Of a DNA stretch of 64,000 nucleotides, positions 27,728 to 37,879 are shown piece after piece. The translations under genes were made by a program, and so were the position numbers. The notes beneath the pieces were generated by a model. The model worked only from the letters and a program-made list of their open reading frames with translations. It did not search any database and was not told the origin of the DNA. Within the stretch, counting starts at the first letter, position 1. Each line of letters starts with the position of its first letter. The stretch covers positions 310,001 through 374,000 of the forward strand of contig NZ_RCSU01000001.1 of assembly GCF_003991355.1 (NCBI RefSeq). The letters run 5' to 3'. This DNA is from Pseudoflavitalea rhizosphaerae. Lineage in GTDB: Bacteria; Bacteroidota; Bacteroidia; Chitinophagales; Chitinophagaceae.

Positions 27728-30700
27728 TTGCTGGTCCTGATCGCACTGATCGTGCTGGTATGGCTTGCGCTGCAAACCACACCGGTCCAGAACTGGCTGG
27801 TCAAGCAGGTAACCCATCGCCTGAGCAAGGACCTGCAGACCACTGTTTCCATCAGGCATGTGGACTTTGCCCTCTTCAACAAGATGAGCCTGGAAGGTAC
27901 GCTCATCAAAGACAGGCTGGAAGATACACTGCTCTATGCCGGGGCCCTCAGGGTGAATATTACGGACTGGTTCTTCTTTAAAGACAAGACAGAACTCAAA
28001 TACCTGGGCCTGCACGATGCAGTGATCCATCTCAACAGAACAGATTCCATCTGGAATTACCGGTTCATTATCGATCATTTCGCCGGCCCCAAAGAAACCT
28101 CCTCCGGAAAAGGATCTATCAATCTCGATCTCAAGACCATCGATCTCAACAATGTGACCCTGCACCAAAAAGATGCATGGAGAGGAGAAGACCAGCTCCT
28201 CCGTATCGGTTCGCTCGATATCGACGCCCAACATGTGAGCCTCGCCGACAAACAACTTTTTATCAATACTATCGTGATTGATAAACCGCTTTTTGCCATC
28301 CTCAACTATGATGGCAACAGGCCGGATTCCCTTCGTCCCAAAAGAGTGGACACCACCTATACCAATGACCCCGATCATCTCCGCTGGAATGCCGGCAACT
28401 GGGACATCCGCATCGCCAATCTCAGGTTGAAGGACGGCACTTTCAAATCCGATGTGCAAAACAGCCGGAAGCCCTATGATTATTTCGATGGTGCGCATAT
28501 CCAGTTCAGTGATATACAGGGAGATTTCCGGGATGTGCGCTTCAAACAGGATTCCATTACCGGAAAGATCAAACTCAGCACCATCGAACGCAGCGGACTG
28601 GTGGTTAAGAACCTCAACGCCAATCTTAAATGGCATCCTGAGGCCATGGAATTCCATAACCTCGATCTCCGCACCAACCGCAGCCATCTCCATCATTTCT
28701 TCGCCATGCGCTACAATACTTTCGATGATATGAGCGACTTCATCACGAAGGTGCGTATGGAAGGCAACTTTGACGAAGCCTATCTCGACAGCGACGATAT
28801 CGCCTTCTTTGCCCCGGAAATGAAAGAATGGAAAAAGAAAGTAAGGATCAATGGGAAGGTCAGAGGATCGATAGACAATCTCTCTGCCAGGAAGATCACT
28901 ATCGAATCAGGACAGAACGCCTATTTGAACGGGAATATCAGCCTTCGCGGCTTACCTGATATCGACAAGACTTTCATCGATTTTGAAGCCACCGATTTCC
29001 GGACCACCTATAAGGATGCGATCACCATTATTCCGCAACTGAAGAATATCACGCAACCACGGCTGGACCATGTAGAGTACCTGCATTTCCGCGGCAACTT
29101 CACCGGTTTCGTGAAGGACTTCGTTACCTATGGCACCATCGAGACCAATCTCGGCGCATTGATCACTGACGTGAACATGAAATTCCCTGATGTTGGCCAT
29201 ACCAGCTATAGCGGCAATATCAAAACTACCGGCTTCGACCTCGGCAGGTTCCTGGATGTGCCGCAGCTCGGCAGGATCTCCTTCCAGGGAAGCGTGAACG
29301 GACAGGGGCTCCGCACCGGTAACCTCAACGCCAAACTGGATGGAAAGATACAATCGCTTGAAGCTAACGGTTACGACTACCGGAATATCGAAGTGAAAGG
29401 CACTGTGGCCAAACGCCTCTTCAACGGAGAACTGATGGTGAACGATTCCAACCTCGTCGCCAAACTCAATGGACTGGTCGACTTCAGCCAGCAACTACCC
29501 GAATTCAATTTCAATGCAGATATCAGTAAAATGAACCTGAAGAACCTGAAACTGGCGAAAGACAGCATTGAAGGTTATGGCAAATTCGATTTCGATTTCA
29601 CCGGTAATAATATCGATAACTTCTTAGGAACAGCACGCATCTACGACGCTTCCGTGTTCAAGAACAGCCGCCGTATCTCATTCGATTCATTATATGTTGA
29701 ATCGAAAGTGATGGGCAACAACAAAGTGATCACCGTACTCAGCAATGAGTTCGATGCTGCACTGGTAGGCGATTTCTCCATCATGGAACTGCCTTCCGCC
29801 TTCCGCTCCTTCCTCAACAAATATTTCCCCAGCTATATCAAACCAGCCACCACCCTGAAGAACGAGAACTTCAGCTTTGTGATCACCACCAAAAAAGTGG
29901 AGGACTATTTAGACTTTGTTGATAAGAACCTCGGCGGCTTCAACTTCAGTACAGTAGCCGGACGCATCAACAGCAAGGAGAATATGCTGGACCTGAACGC
30001 GGAAGTGCCACAGTTCAATTACAAGAACCTGACAGTTTACAACGTGAGTTTGAAAGGTATCGGGAACCGCGACAGCCTCTCGCTGGAAAGCACCATTGCC
30101 GATGTATATATCAACGACAGCCTGCATTTCCCCGGCACCAGTATCAAAATAGGTTCTGCGAATGATCTTAGTCGCGTTACCGTAAAAACCAGCGCCAGTC
30201 AAACCATCAATGCCGCCAGCATTGCCGCCAAAGTGCAGACCATGCCCCGCGGGGTACGTATCACATTCGACCAATCCAATTTTGATGTGAATGGCAAGAA
30301 CTGGCTGATTGAAAAAGATGGAGAAATGGTGTTCAGCGATGATCTCGTGTCTGCTGATGGCGTTCGCATCTATAGCGGCGACCAGGAAATTCTTGTTACC
30401 ACCCACCCTTCCGATATCGGCAATACAAATGATGTGAGGGTATCGCTGAAAAAGATCAATATTGGCGACTTCGCTCCCTATGTAGTGAAGAAGAACAGGC
30501 TGGAAGGTTTACTGAACGCCAATATCGATATCATGGACCCATTCCGGAAAATGCAGGTGGACCTCAGTGGTGAAGCGGAACAGTTCAGGCTGGATGACGA
30601 CAGCATCGGCAATATAACCCTCAGCGGCAATTACAGCATGCGGTCCGGCATCGTGAACTTCGGTGCCATCAGTAATAATGAAAATTACAATTTCAATCTT

Positions 30701-32539
30701 ACCGGCGCTTATACTATCAAAGACAGCACCAATACAAGACTCCCGCTCGATATCAATGGCGAGTTCACCCATATGCGCATCAAGCTGCTGCAGCAATACC
30801 TCTCCGGCGTGTTCAGCGACCTGGACGGTTACGCTACCGGCGGCCTACGCGTATCAGGACCCACCGATGAGCTCAATTATACAGGCCAGGTAGCGCTCAA
30901 AGATGCGCAACTGCGCGTGAACTATACCAATGTATTGTACAAGATCCCTGCAGCCAGTTTCGATTTCAGGGACGGCTTCATTGATTTCGGCGCCTTCCCA
31001 ATCAAAGATGAATTCGGCAATTCAGGTTCCGTATCGAAAGGAATCCTGAAACATAAAGGTTTCGATGATCTCGAATTCGATTTTGCGATGAACACCAATA
31101 AGCTCCTGGTGCTGGCCACCAACGGGACCGGCAAGGATGCTTATTTCGGCACCGTGTTCGCCAAAGCGAATATGTCGCTCAAAGGACCACTGGCCGATAT
31201 GAGGATGGATATCAGGGGCGAGCCGGCAGACAGCTCCAAACTCTATATCCGTTCAGGGCCATCGCGCGAAAGCGGGCAGGCGGACTTCATCGTCTGGAAA
31301 GTGTATGGCCGGGAAATGACGCCCCCGAAACAATTCCAGGAGAGTAACCTCACCGTGAACCTGGATATCAGCGCCAATAACTACGCCGATATGTACGTTA
31401 TCCTGGATGAGCTTACCGGCGATATCATCAAGGCTAACGGTCATGGTAACCTGAAAATCAAAGCCGGCACCGATGGCGATTTCACCATCATCGGCCGTTA
31501 CGATATCGACAGGGGTAATTACAATTTCAGTTTCCAGAGCTTCCTCCGCAAACCATTTACCCTCCGCGAAGGTGTGGGCAATTATATCCAGTGGAAAGGC
31601 GATCCCTACGATGCGGACATCAAGGTGGATGCCGAGTACCACGCAGAGAACGTGCGCTTCAGTGATCTGGGCCTCGATCAGTTCTCCATCCAGGCCGGTA
31701 CTTCCGGCGGCGTGAACAATGCCGTTCGTAAATACCGTGGCGAAGTGGTGGTAGTGGCCAGTCTCACGGAAAAGCTCATGCGTCCCGTGATCAAATTCGC
31801 CATCGAGCTGCCGCAGGGAAGCGCCCTGAAGAATGATCCCGATGCCCTCGCCATCCTGCAACGTATCCAGAATGACGAGAACGAACTGAACAAACAGGTA
31901 GCCTTCCTTATTGTGTTCAATAGCTTCGGTCCATTGCAAACCGGCAGCCAGAGCGGCTTAGGCAATATCGCCTTTGAAGGCGTGGTGATCGGCAGCATCT
32001 CAGGTATGGTATCCGGCGCACTCAGTAAGTGGAGCTCCAATATCTTCCAGAAGATCTTCAACGACAAGAGCATCAAAGTGAACTTCAACGCTCAACTTTA
32101 TAGCGGTTATAACCTGGTTGACAATACAGACCGAAACCGGATCAATTACGATCGCAGTAACCTCAACCTCAATATCGGCAAAAGCTTCCTGAATGAAAGA
32201 CTCACTTTCACTTTTGGATCGGCGCTGGATTTCGGACTGAGTACAGAACAGGTGCAGGCCACCAAGAACCTCCAGTTCCTCCCCGATATCACAGCGGAAT
32301 GGAAGATCCGCCCCGATGGCAAACTGGTGCTCACCTTCTTCTACCGCGATTCCTATAATTACCTCACCGGCACCGGCGTGGGCGCCAGGCAGAACCGCTC
32401 GGGAGCCAGTATCAGTTATCGCCGTGACTTCGATAATTTCGGAGAGCTGTTCCGTGGAGAAAGAAAAAGAAAGCCGAAGGCTGCTGCGCCCCCGGCTCCT
32501 AAAAAAGTTGACAGCGCTGACGCTGCAAAAAGAAATTAG
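27728..32539 (+). CDS. tamB: TamB-like translocation/assembly module protein
   Basis: About 1603 residues: an N-terminal membrane helix (LVLIALIVLVWLALQ), a very long repetitive beta-rich region typical of AsmA/TamB bridge proteins, and a C-terminal TamB domain (from about 1130, including FTIIGRYDIDRGNYNFSFQ and the later FLIVFNSFGPLQ). TamB-type proteins span the periplasm and support outer-membrane assembly or lipid transport. No ATG precedes the helix in frame: the first usual start is TTG at 27728, but the frame is open back to 27665 with a basic LRKFWKICRT stretch, so initiation upstream (for example CTG at 27695) is likely. No TamA partner is adjacent. Confidence 0.9.
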   Translation: MLVLIALIVLVWLALQTTPVQNWLVKQVTHRLSKDLQTTVSIRHVDFALFNKMSLEGTLIKDRLEDTLLYAGALRVNITDWFFFKDKTELKYLGLHDAVIHLNRTDSIWNYRFIIDHFAGPKETSSGKGSINLDLKTIDLNNVTLHQKDAWRGEDQLLRIGSLDIDAQHVSLADKQLFINTIVIDKPLFAILNYDGNRPDSLRPKRVDTTYTNDPDHLRWNAGNWDIRIANLRLKDGTFKSDVQNSRKPYDYFDGAHIQFSDIQGDFRDVRFKQDSITGKIKLSTIERSGLVVKNLNANLKWHPEAMEFHNLDLRTNRSHLHHFFAMRYNTFDDMSDFITKVRMEGNFDEAYLDSDDIAFFAPEMKEWKKKVRINGKVRGSIDNLSARKITIESGQNAYLNGNISLRGLPDIDKTFIDFEATDFRTTYKDAITIIPQLKNITQPRLDHVEYLHFRGNFTGFVKDFVTYGTIETNLGALITDVNMKFPDVGHTSYSGNIKTTGFDLGRFLDVPQLGRISFQGSVNGQGLRTGNLNAKLDGKIQSLEANGYDYRNIEVKGTVAKRLFNGELMVNDSNLVAKLNGLVDFSQQLPEFNFNADISKMNLKNLKLAKDSIEGYGKFDFDFTGNNIDNFLGTARIYDASVFKNSRRISFDSLYVESKVMGNNKVITVLSNEFDAALVGDFSIMELPSAFRSFLNKYFPSYIKPATTLKNENFSFVITTKKVEDYLDFVDKNLGGFNFSTVAGRINSKENMLDLNAEVPQFNYKNLTVYNVSLKGIGNRDSLSLESTIADVYINDSLHFPGTSIKIGSANDLSRVTVKTSASQTINAASIAAKVQTMPRGVRITFDQSNFDVNGKNWLIEKDGEMVFSDDLVSADGVRIYSGDQEILVTTHPSDIGNTNDVRVSLKKINIGDFAPYVVKKNRLEGLLNANIDIMDPFRKMQVDLSGEAEQFRLDDDSIGNITLSGNYSMRSGIVNFGAISNNENYNFNLTGAYTIKDSTNTRLPLDINGEFTHMRIKLLQQYLSGVFSDLDGYATGGLRVSGPTDELNYTGQVALKDAQLRVNYTNVLYKIPAASFDFRDGFIDFGAFPIKDEFGNSGSVSKGILKHKGFDDLEFDFAMNTNKLLVLATNGTGKDAYFGTVFAKANMSLKGPLADMRMDIRGEPADSSKLYIRSGPSRESGQADFIVWKVYGREMTPPKQFQESNLTVNLDISANNYADMYVILDELTGDIIKANGHGNLKIKAGTDGDFTIIGRYDIDRGNYNFSFQSFLRKPFTLREGVGNYIQWKGDPYDADIKVDAEYHAENVRFSDLGLDQFSIQAGTSGGVNNAVRKYRGEVVVVASLTEKLMRPVIKFAIELPQGSALKNDPDALAILQRIQNDENELNKQVAFLIVFNSFGPLQTGSQSGLGNIAFEGVVIGSISGMVSGALSKWSSNIFQKIFNDKSIKVNFNAQLYSGYNLVDNTDRNRINYDRSNLNLNIGKSFLNERLTFTFGSALDFGLSTEQVQATKNLQFLPDITAEWKIRPDGKLVLTFFYRDSYNYLTGTGVGARQNRSGASISYRRDFDNFGELFRGERKRKPKAAAPPAPKKVDSADAAKRN

Positions 32540-32540
32540 T

Positions 32541-32603
32541 GTGCCCGGAATAGTTAGTGTGTGCCCAATTAGTCAGCGTGTGGCCAAATAGTCAGCGTGT
32601 GGC
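32541..32603 (+). repeat. Degenerate tandem repeat, about 19-bp unit TAGTCAGCGTGTGGCC plus spacer
   Basis: Three to four degrading copies run from the tamB stop into element copy 8; the last two read TAGTCAGCGTGTGGCC exactly. The unit resembles the left flank of copy 9 (CAGCGTGTGG) and contains TAGTCAGC, the end of the tail after copies 4, 5, 7 and 9. It looks like repeated duplication of an element end. Confidence 0.75.
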
Positions 32604-32705
32604 CAGTCGCTCGCCTCTGGCGAGTGACTTGTATTTAGTCGCCTCTGGCGACGCGGTGTTCGCCGGAGGCGAACAAATATTGGTCACTCGCCAGAGGCGA
32701 GCGAC
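32604..32705 (+). repeat. Palindromic element copy 8 (core, right end trimmed)
   Basis: Forward copy with outer loops TCT/AGA; the core ends GCGAC and runs directly into the 19-bp tandem array instead of the usual TG and flank. It lies between the convergent tamB and ribBA genes. Confidence 0.94.
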
Positions 32706-32875
32706 AGTAACTCCCTGCCATCTCAGCAACTCCCTGCCATCTCAGTAACTCCCTACCCATCTCAGTAACTCCCTGCCATCTCAGCAACTCCCTACCTATC
32801 TCAGTAACACCCTCCATCTCAGTAACACCCTGCCATCTCAGCAACTCCCTCCATCTCACCCCCCTTTCTCATCTC
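32706..32875 (+). repeat. Tandem array of about 19 bp (AGTAACTCCCTGCCATCTC), eight units plus a degenerate ninth
   Basis: Units of 18-20 bp alternate AGTAAC and AGCAAC and vary in CTCCCTGCC, CTCCCTACC and ACCCTCC; the last unit is degraded. The first unit starts exactly where element copy 8 ends. The unequal lengths, lack of a conserved longer repeat and absence of cas genes exclude CRISPR. It ends 13 bp before the ribBA stop. Confidence 0.92.
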
Positions 32876-32888
32876 AAAACCATTCTAC

Positions 32889-34097
32889 TTATCCTTTCAG
32901 GATCTCATGTCCTAATTTATCTCTTTTCGTTTGCAGGTATTTTTCATTATGCACATTCGGTTCGATCTCTATGGGAACAGACTCTACTATCTCCAATCCA
33001 TAACCGAGCAACCCCGCGCGTTTCTTGGGGTTATTGCTCATGAGACGAAGCTTGGTGATGCCCAGAGAACGCATCATCTGTGCACCGATACCATAATCTC
33101 TTTTGTCCATCGGGAAACCTAGGTGCAGGTTCGCTTCCACGGTATCCATTCCATTTTCCTGGAGCTTGTAAGCTTTCAGTTTGTTCATAAGGCCGATGCC
33201 TCTTCCTTCCTGGTTCATGTACAGGATCGCTCCTTTGCCTTCCTTCTCTACCATGGACATGGCTGCATGGAGCTGATCGCCGCAATCGCAGCGGAAAGAA
33301 CCGAGGATATCGCCTGTAAAGCAGCTTGAGTGCACTCTTACAAGAATGGGTTCGTCCTTTTCCCAGGTTCCTTTAATGAGAGCGAGATGTTCGGCATTGG
33401 TACTCTTATCGCGGAAGGCTACCAGTTTGAAATGTCCGTATTTGGTTGGCATATCAACACGCACCACTTCCTCGATGAGCGAATCCGTTTTGAGGCGGTA
33501 CTCGATCAGGTCTTTTATGGAGATGAGTTTGAGATCAAATTTTTTGGCAATCTCCTTCAGTTCCGGGAGACGGGCCATGGAGCCATCTTCGTTCATGATC
33601 TCTACCAGCGCGCCACCATAGGGAGGCGGAAATCCGGCGAGACGGGTTAGATCGGTGGTGGCTTCTGTATGTCCTGCCCTTCTGAGTACGCCGCCCTTTT
33701 TGGAGCGGAGCGGGAAGATATGTCCTGGACGCGCCAGGGCTGAAGGTTTTGTATTGGGGTTCACCAGCGCCTGGAAGGTCTTGGCCCTGTCATGCGCCGA
33801 GATGCCGGTTGTGCAGCCATCGCCAAGCAGGTCAACAGACACGGTGAAAGCTGTTTCGTGTAAGGCAGTATTGTTGTTGACCATCAGGTCAAGTTCCAGT
33901 TCATTACAGCGGTCTTCATCCAGGGGGGCGCAGATCAGTCCACGGCCATGGGTGGCCATGAAATTGATGAGTTCGGGGGTGATATTATGAGCAGCAGTGA
34001 TAAAATCGCCTTCATTCTCACGGTCCTCATCGTCCACCACTACCACAAGTTTACCATTCTTTATGTCTTCAATGGCACTTTCTATGGAATCAAGCAT
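32889..34097 (-). CDS. ribBA: Bifunctional 3,4-dihydroxy-2-butanone-4-phosphate synthase / GTP cyclohydrolase II
   Basis: A 402-residue fusion for two early steps of riboflavin synthesis. The RibB half (1-~200) has [28 protein letters not shown] and GHTEATTDL; the RibA half (~205-402) has the zinc motif [18 protein letters not shown], the [11 protein letters not shown] loop and [10 protein letters not shown]. Both active sites look intact. It stands alone, convergent with tamB. No FMN riboswitch was recognised in the 417-bp upstream region. Confidence 0.96.
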   Translation of the reverse strand: MLDSIESAIEDIKNGKLVVVVDDEDRENEGDFITAAHNITPELINFMATHGRGLICAPLDEDRCNELELDLMVNNNTALHETAFTVSVDLLGDGCTTGISAHDRAKTFQALVNPNTKPSALARPGHIFPLRSKKGGVLRRAGHTEATTDLTRLAGFPPPYGGALVEIMNEDGSMARLPELKEIAKKFDLKLISIKDLIEYRLKTDSLIEEVVRVDMPTKYGHFKLVAFRDKSTNAEHLALIKGTWEKDEPILVRVHSSCFTGDILGSFRCDCGDQLHAAMSMVEKEGKGAILYMNQEGRGIGLMNKLKAYKLQENGMDTVEANLHLGFPMDKRDYGIGAQMMRSLGITKLRLMSNNPKKRAGLLGYGLEIVESVPIEIEPNVHNEKYLQTKRDKLGHEILKG

Positions 34098-34514
34098 ACC
34101 TCAAATTTTTGCAAAGTTACTAATAAAACACCCTACTCTGAAGAAGGTTCGGTCCGGACATGATTTACAGCAATCTGTACCCTGAAGAAAGATAAAGAAG
34201 CAGCAGAGAACAGGCATCCTTTGTCTTTTCCGGCATGTGCTGCAACGCAGGAAAAATTGTTCTGAAACGGAGATTGGGTAGTTTGAACAGCCCGTTCCCG
34301 GGTGTGAATAATATGTTAATGGCTTTTTAACACTTGATATTTTTTCCTGTTACATTTGTTACGTTCAGACCCCCTCTATCCATTCCGTGCCCCTGGCCCA
34401 TCATTTTGAAGTTATAGTTCATATAGCCTGAATTAATCATAAGATAATGTTTTGCTTACCCTTGAGGTAACGCACCTGTTGTTTCTTTATGCCAACTATT
34501 AAACATTCTATAGT
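34098..34514. other. Divergent intergenic region between ribBA and a TonB-dependent receptor
   Basis: No gene seen in 417 bp. A TAnnTTTG-like word (TACATTTG, 34351-34358) is a possible Bacteroidota -7 element for the receptor, which would give a leader of about 150 nt, but no convincing -33 partner was found. No palindromic element copy lies here. Confidence 0.5.
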
Positions 34515-37500
34515 ATGAGAAGAACTACGCTTTATTTTTTAACCCTCTTACTGGTATTTACAGGTTTTCATTCCCTGGCCCAGGTAACTACCAGCAGCAT
34601 GTCCGGCGTTGTGAAGAACGACAAAGGAGAACCCCTCGTAGGCGCTACCGTTACTTTAAAACACGTTCCTACCGGCGCCACTTTCAATGTGGCCACCAGG
34701 ACCGGCGGCGTGTTCGATATCAATAACATTCCTCCCGGCGGCCCTTATTCAGTAAAGATCTCCTTCATCGGCTTTACAGACTTCAACAGGGATGATATCA
34801 ATATTCCGCTTGGCGACAAATTCGATCTTCAAACCACACTCCTGCCTGCCAATGCAGAATTACAGGTAGTAACGGTATCGGCTGCACGAAGAGGCGCCAC
34901 GGAAAAAACAGGCGCATCTACCAATATCAGTAACCGCGCCGTACAGAATCTTCCCAACCTGACACGCAGCCTCACCAACCTCACGCGTATCACACCCCAG
35001 CAAAACGATAACGGTTTTGCCGGCATGAACAAACGATACAACAATATCACCATCGACGGATCGCTGTTCAACAATAACTTCGGAAGAAGTGGCGACGGCA
35101 TGATCCCCGGCGGCGCCGTATCAGCCATCTCCGTGGATGCCATTGACCAGGTGCAGGTGAACATCTCCCCTTTCGATGTACGTCAGGCAGGCTTCATCGG
35201 AGGAGGTATCAATGCAGTAACAAGAAGAGGCACCAACAACTGGTATGGCACTGTTTATGGCTTCTACAGGAACCAGGAATTCACCGGAAAGAAAGTACTC
35301 GAACAAACCATCAACAACCCCAAACGTTCCAACAAAACTTTTGGCGCCAGCATTGGAGGTCCCATCATCAAAGACAAACTGTTCTTCTTCGTTAACTACG
35401 AAATGGAAAACAGAACACAGCCCGGTCAGACATTCGTGGCAAAGAAAAATGATGATGATAAAGGCCCCAACGTAACCTCCGTTCTTGCATCGGACCTGGA
35501 CAGGCTCAGGAAACACCTGATGGACAATTATCAATACGATCCCGGTATCTACCAGGGATATGATTTCGAAACGGAGAACAAGAAATTCCTGGCAAGGATT
35601 GACTGGAATATCACCAGCAAACACCGTCTCACCCTGCGTTACACACAATCCAACACAGATGATGACGACCAGATCAACTCATCCAGCGTTACCGGCATTT
35701 CCAACGTGCCCCGTATCAACAACAGCCGCAGAGGCGGCACTACCGGTGGCATGGCTTATAATGGTTCCAACTTCAAGAACAATGTGAAAGTATGGTCAGG
35801 CGTGGCTGAGCTCAACTCCAATTTCAGCAGCAGGATTTCCAACCAGTTGCTGGTGTCATATACAGATAATGAATTGAAACGCGTACCCAATTCCACCGCC
35901 TCTTTTGTAGACATCATGCAGGCAGGTAACGGGAACAACGTGTACATTTCATTCGGGACCGACCTCTTCTCTTACAGGAATGAAATTTCCGACAAGGCGC
36001 TGAACATCGCCAACAACATCACTTTTAACCTTGGCAAACACACCCTCACAGGAGGTGTGAGCTATGAATACATGAAGTTCGCCAACTCCTTCACCAGTGC
36101 AGGTGGCCCTTCATATTACCGCTATGCTAATGTTGATGCTTTCATCAATGGCGATGCTCCAACTGTTTTTGCTGTTGCCTATGATCCCAACAATCCGAAA
36201 GGCATCAGGGTGCCCGAAGCGAAATTTGCACAGATAGGTTATTATGTACAGGATGTATGGACTGCTTCAAAGAATTTCAAACTCACTTATGGCATCCGTT
36301 TCGATCAGCCTGACTACCCATACGATCCTCCCCGCAACCCGGCCCTGGAACCAGTTGTATTCAAAGACCCCGATGGCAACAACGAGCAGTTCGATGTTAG
36401 CAAATGGCCCAGCAAAAAAGTATTGATCTCTCCCCGCGTTGGCTTCAGCTATGATGTGGATGGCGACAAGCAAACCATCGTAAGAGGTGGAACCGGTTTA
36501 TTCACAGGCCGCATACCCTTCATCTGGCTGGTGAACCAGGTTGGTGATAATGGCATCATGCGCGCTACCTTCCAGGCCAATAGTTCCGAACTGGCAGGGA
36601 TCGATTACAATTTAGACAGGGCTACACATATTCCTTCCAACCCTCCACCAGTTGGCACCACCATTCCCAGCGGCGCCAACTTTAGCGCCATTGCAAAGGA
36701 TTTCAAAATGCCACAGGTCTGGAGGTCCAACCTCGCAGTAGACCGCAGATTCTCCGGCAATTATACATTCACGTTAGAGGCCCTCTACACGAAGATGGTG
36801 AACAACGCGTATTTCAGGAATGCCAACCTTGGTGCACAAACCGGGAACCTGAACAGTCCCGGCGACAAAAGACCCATGTTTTCCAGCAGGCTGAATTCCT
36901 TCATGAACCAGATGATAGTACTCGATAATACCAGTAAAGGTTACAGTCTGGCATTGACGGCTGCTGTTCAGAAATCCTTTTCTCAAAACTGGGAAGGCGG
37001 CCTCGCTTACACTTACACACTGGCACAGGAAGCCGCCATCGGCAGTTCAGACCAGTCCGGCAGCGGTTGGACCACCAACAATATCTCCGTCAATCCGAAC
37101 TTACCCGAGCTCGGGGCCAGCAACTATGCAGTACCTCACCGCATCGTAGCGCACGGATCCTATCGTTTTGAATACAGGAAAAAAACTATGGCCACCACAG
37201 TAGGCATCTTCTATTCTGCACAACCGCAGGAAAGATATACGTTCAGGTACGGGGCAGACATCAACAACGACGGCCAAACCAACGATATCCTGTACATTCC
37301 CAAAGATCCGTCTGAAATAAAATTTGTGGAAGGCTTCATTACCAGGGCAGGCACTTTTACCGCTAAACAGCAAAGCGACGCCTTCTTCGCCTTCATCGAG
37401 AACGACAAATACCTGCGCAAACACAAAGGCCAGATGATGGAAAAATACGGCGCACTGCTCCCCTGGCAGCATACACTCGATCTGCGCGTGATGCAGGATT

Positions 37501-37802
37501 TCGTTTTTCGCACCGGCACAAAGAAACATACCATCCAGGTGAGTGTGGATGTACTCAACCTGCTGAACCTGCTCAACAGCAACTGGGGCTATCGTTACCA
37601 GTATACATTCGGCACATTCCAGGATGCCGGGATCGTAGGCAAACCAGCGGGATCAAACAATACGGGCAATGAGAATTTCGATCCCAACAATCCAAAATTC
37701 ACTTTCGATCCCAATGCGCCCAAACAAGCTTACCAGGCTGCTTACACCACCAACAGCACCTGGGGCATCCAGTTGGGCCTGAGGTATATCTTCAACAATT
37801 AA
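34515..37802 (+). CDS. Oar-like TonB-dependent outer membrane receptor
   Basis: A 1095-residue outer-membrane protein: signal peptide (HSLAQ), carboxypeptidase-regulatory-like domain (about 28-115, SMSGVVKNDKGEPLVGATVT), plug (about 120-225, including ITIDGSLFNNNFG), and a large barrel ending LGLRYIFNN. Size and plug resemble the Oar subgroup of Bacteroidota/Myxococcota receptors rather than SusC; no SusD follows. The ligand is unknown. A compact terminator follows, shared with the convergent TetR gene. Confidence 0.9.
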   Translation: MRRTTLYFLTLLLVFTGFHSLAQVTTSSMSGVVKNDKGEPLVGATVTLKHVPTGATFNVATRTGGVFDINNIPPGGPYSVKISFIGFTDFNRDDINIPLGDKFDLQTTLLPANAELQVVTVSAARRGATEKTGASTNISNRAVQNLPNLTRSLTNLTRITPQQNDNGFAGMNKRYNNITIDGSLFNNNFGRSGDGMIPGGAVSAISVDAIDQVQVNISPFDVRQAGFIGGGINAVTRRGTNNWYGTVYGFYRNQEFTGKKVLEQTINNPKRSNKTFGASIGGPIIKDKLFFFVNYEMENRTQPGQTFVAKKNDDDKGPNVTSVLASDLDRLRKHLMDNYQYDPGIYQGYDFETENKKFLARIDWNITSKHRLTLRYTQSNTDDDDQINSSSVTGISNVPRINNSRRGGTTGGMAYNGSNFKNNVKVWSGVAELNSNFSSRISNQLLVSYTDNELKRVPNSTASFVDIMQAGNGNNVYISFGTDLFSYRNEISDKALNIANNITFNLGKHTLTGGVSYEYMKFANSFTSAGGPSYYRYANVDAFINGDAPTVFAVAYDPNNPKGIRVPEAKFAQIGYYVQDVWTASKNFKLTYGIRFDQPDYPYDPPRNPALEPVVFKDPDGNNEQFDVSKWPSKKVLISPRVGFSYDVDGDKQTIVRGGTGLFTGRIPFIWLVNQVGDNGIMRATFQANSSELAGIDYNLDRATHIPSNPPPVGTTIPSGANFSAIAKDFKMPQVWRSNLAVDRRFSGNYTFTLEALYTKMVNNAYFRNANLGAQTGNLNSPGDKRPMFSSRLNSFMNQMIVLDNTSKGYSLALTAAVQKSFSQNWEGGLAYTYTLAQEAAIGSSDQSGSGWTTNNISVNPNLPELGASNYAVPHRIVAHGSYRFEYRKKTMATTVGIFYSAQPQERYTFRYGADINNDGQTNDILYIPKDPSEIKFVEGFITRAGTFTAKQQSDAFFAFIENDKYLRKHKGQMMEKYGALLPWQHTLDLRVMQDFVFRTGTKKHTIQVSVDVLNLLNLLNSNWGYRYQYTFGTFQDAGIVGKPAGSNNTGNENFDPNNPKFTFDPNAPKQAYQAAYTTNSTWGIQLGLRYIFNN

Positions 37803-37831
37803 GCGTTTAATCATCGCAGATACAAAAGTAG

Positions 37832-37855
37832 AAGGGGCTCGCTTGAGCCCCTTTC
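37832..37855. terminator. Intrinsic terminator shared by convergent genes
   Basis: A perfect 9-bp stem (AAGGGGCTC with GAGCCCCTT) and GCTT tetraloop followed by TTTC. It lies 30 bp after the receptor stop and 25 bp before the TetR stop, so it could serve either direction, though the T run is short. Confidence 0.7.
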
Positions 37856-37879
37856 ATCATTTACACAAACATTTCAATA

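Noticed and set aside
32635-32859. Minus-strand 74-residue repetitive protein (RELLRWQGVTEM repeats)
   Set aside because: It is the translation of the 19-bp tandem array and element copy 8; no start context and no conservation signal.
32706-32875. CRISPR-like array
   Set aside because: Units are contiguous 18-20-bp repeats without spacers, and no cas genes are present.
34098-34514. FMN riboswitch upstream of ribBA
   Set aside because: None of the conserved FMN aptamer blocks was found in the region upstream of the start.
34515-37802. SusC of a polysaccharide utilisation locus
   Set aside because: No SusD gene, glycoside hydrolases or hybrid regulator nearby, and the sequence looks Oar-like.
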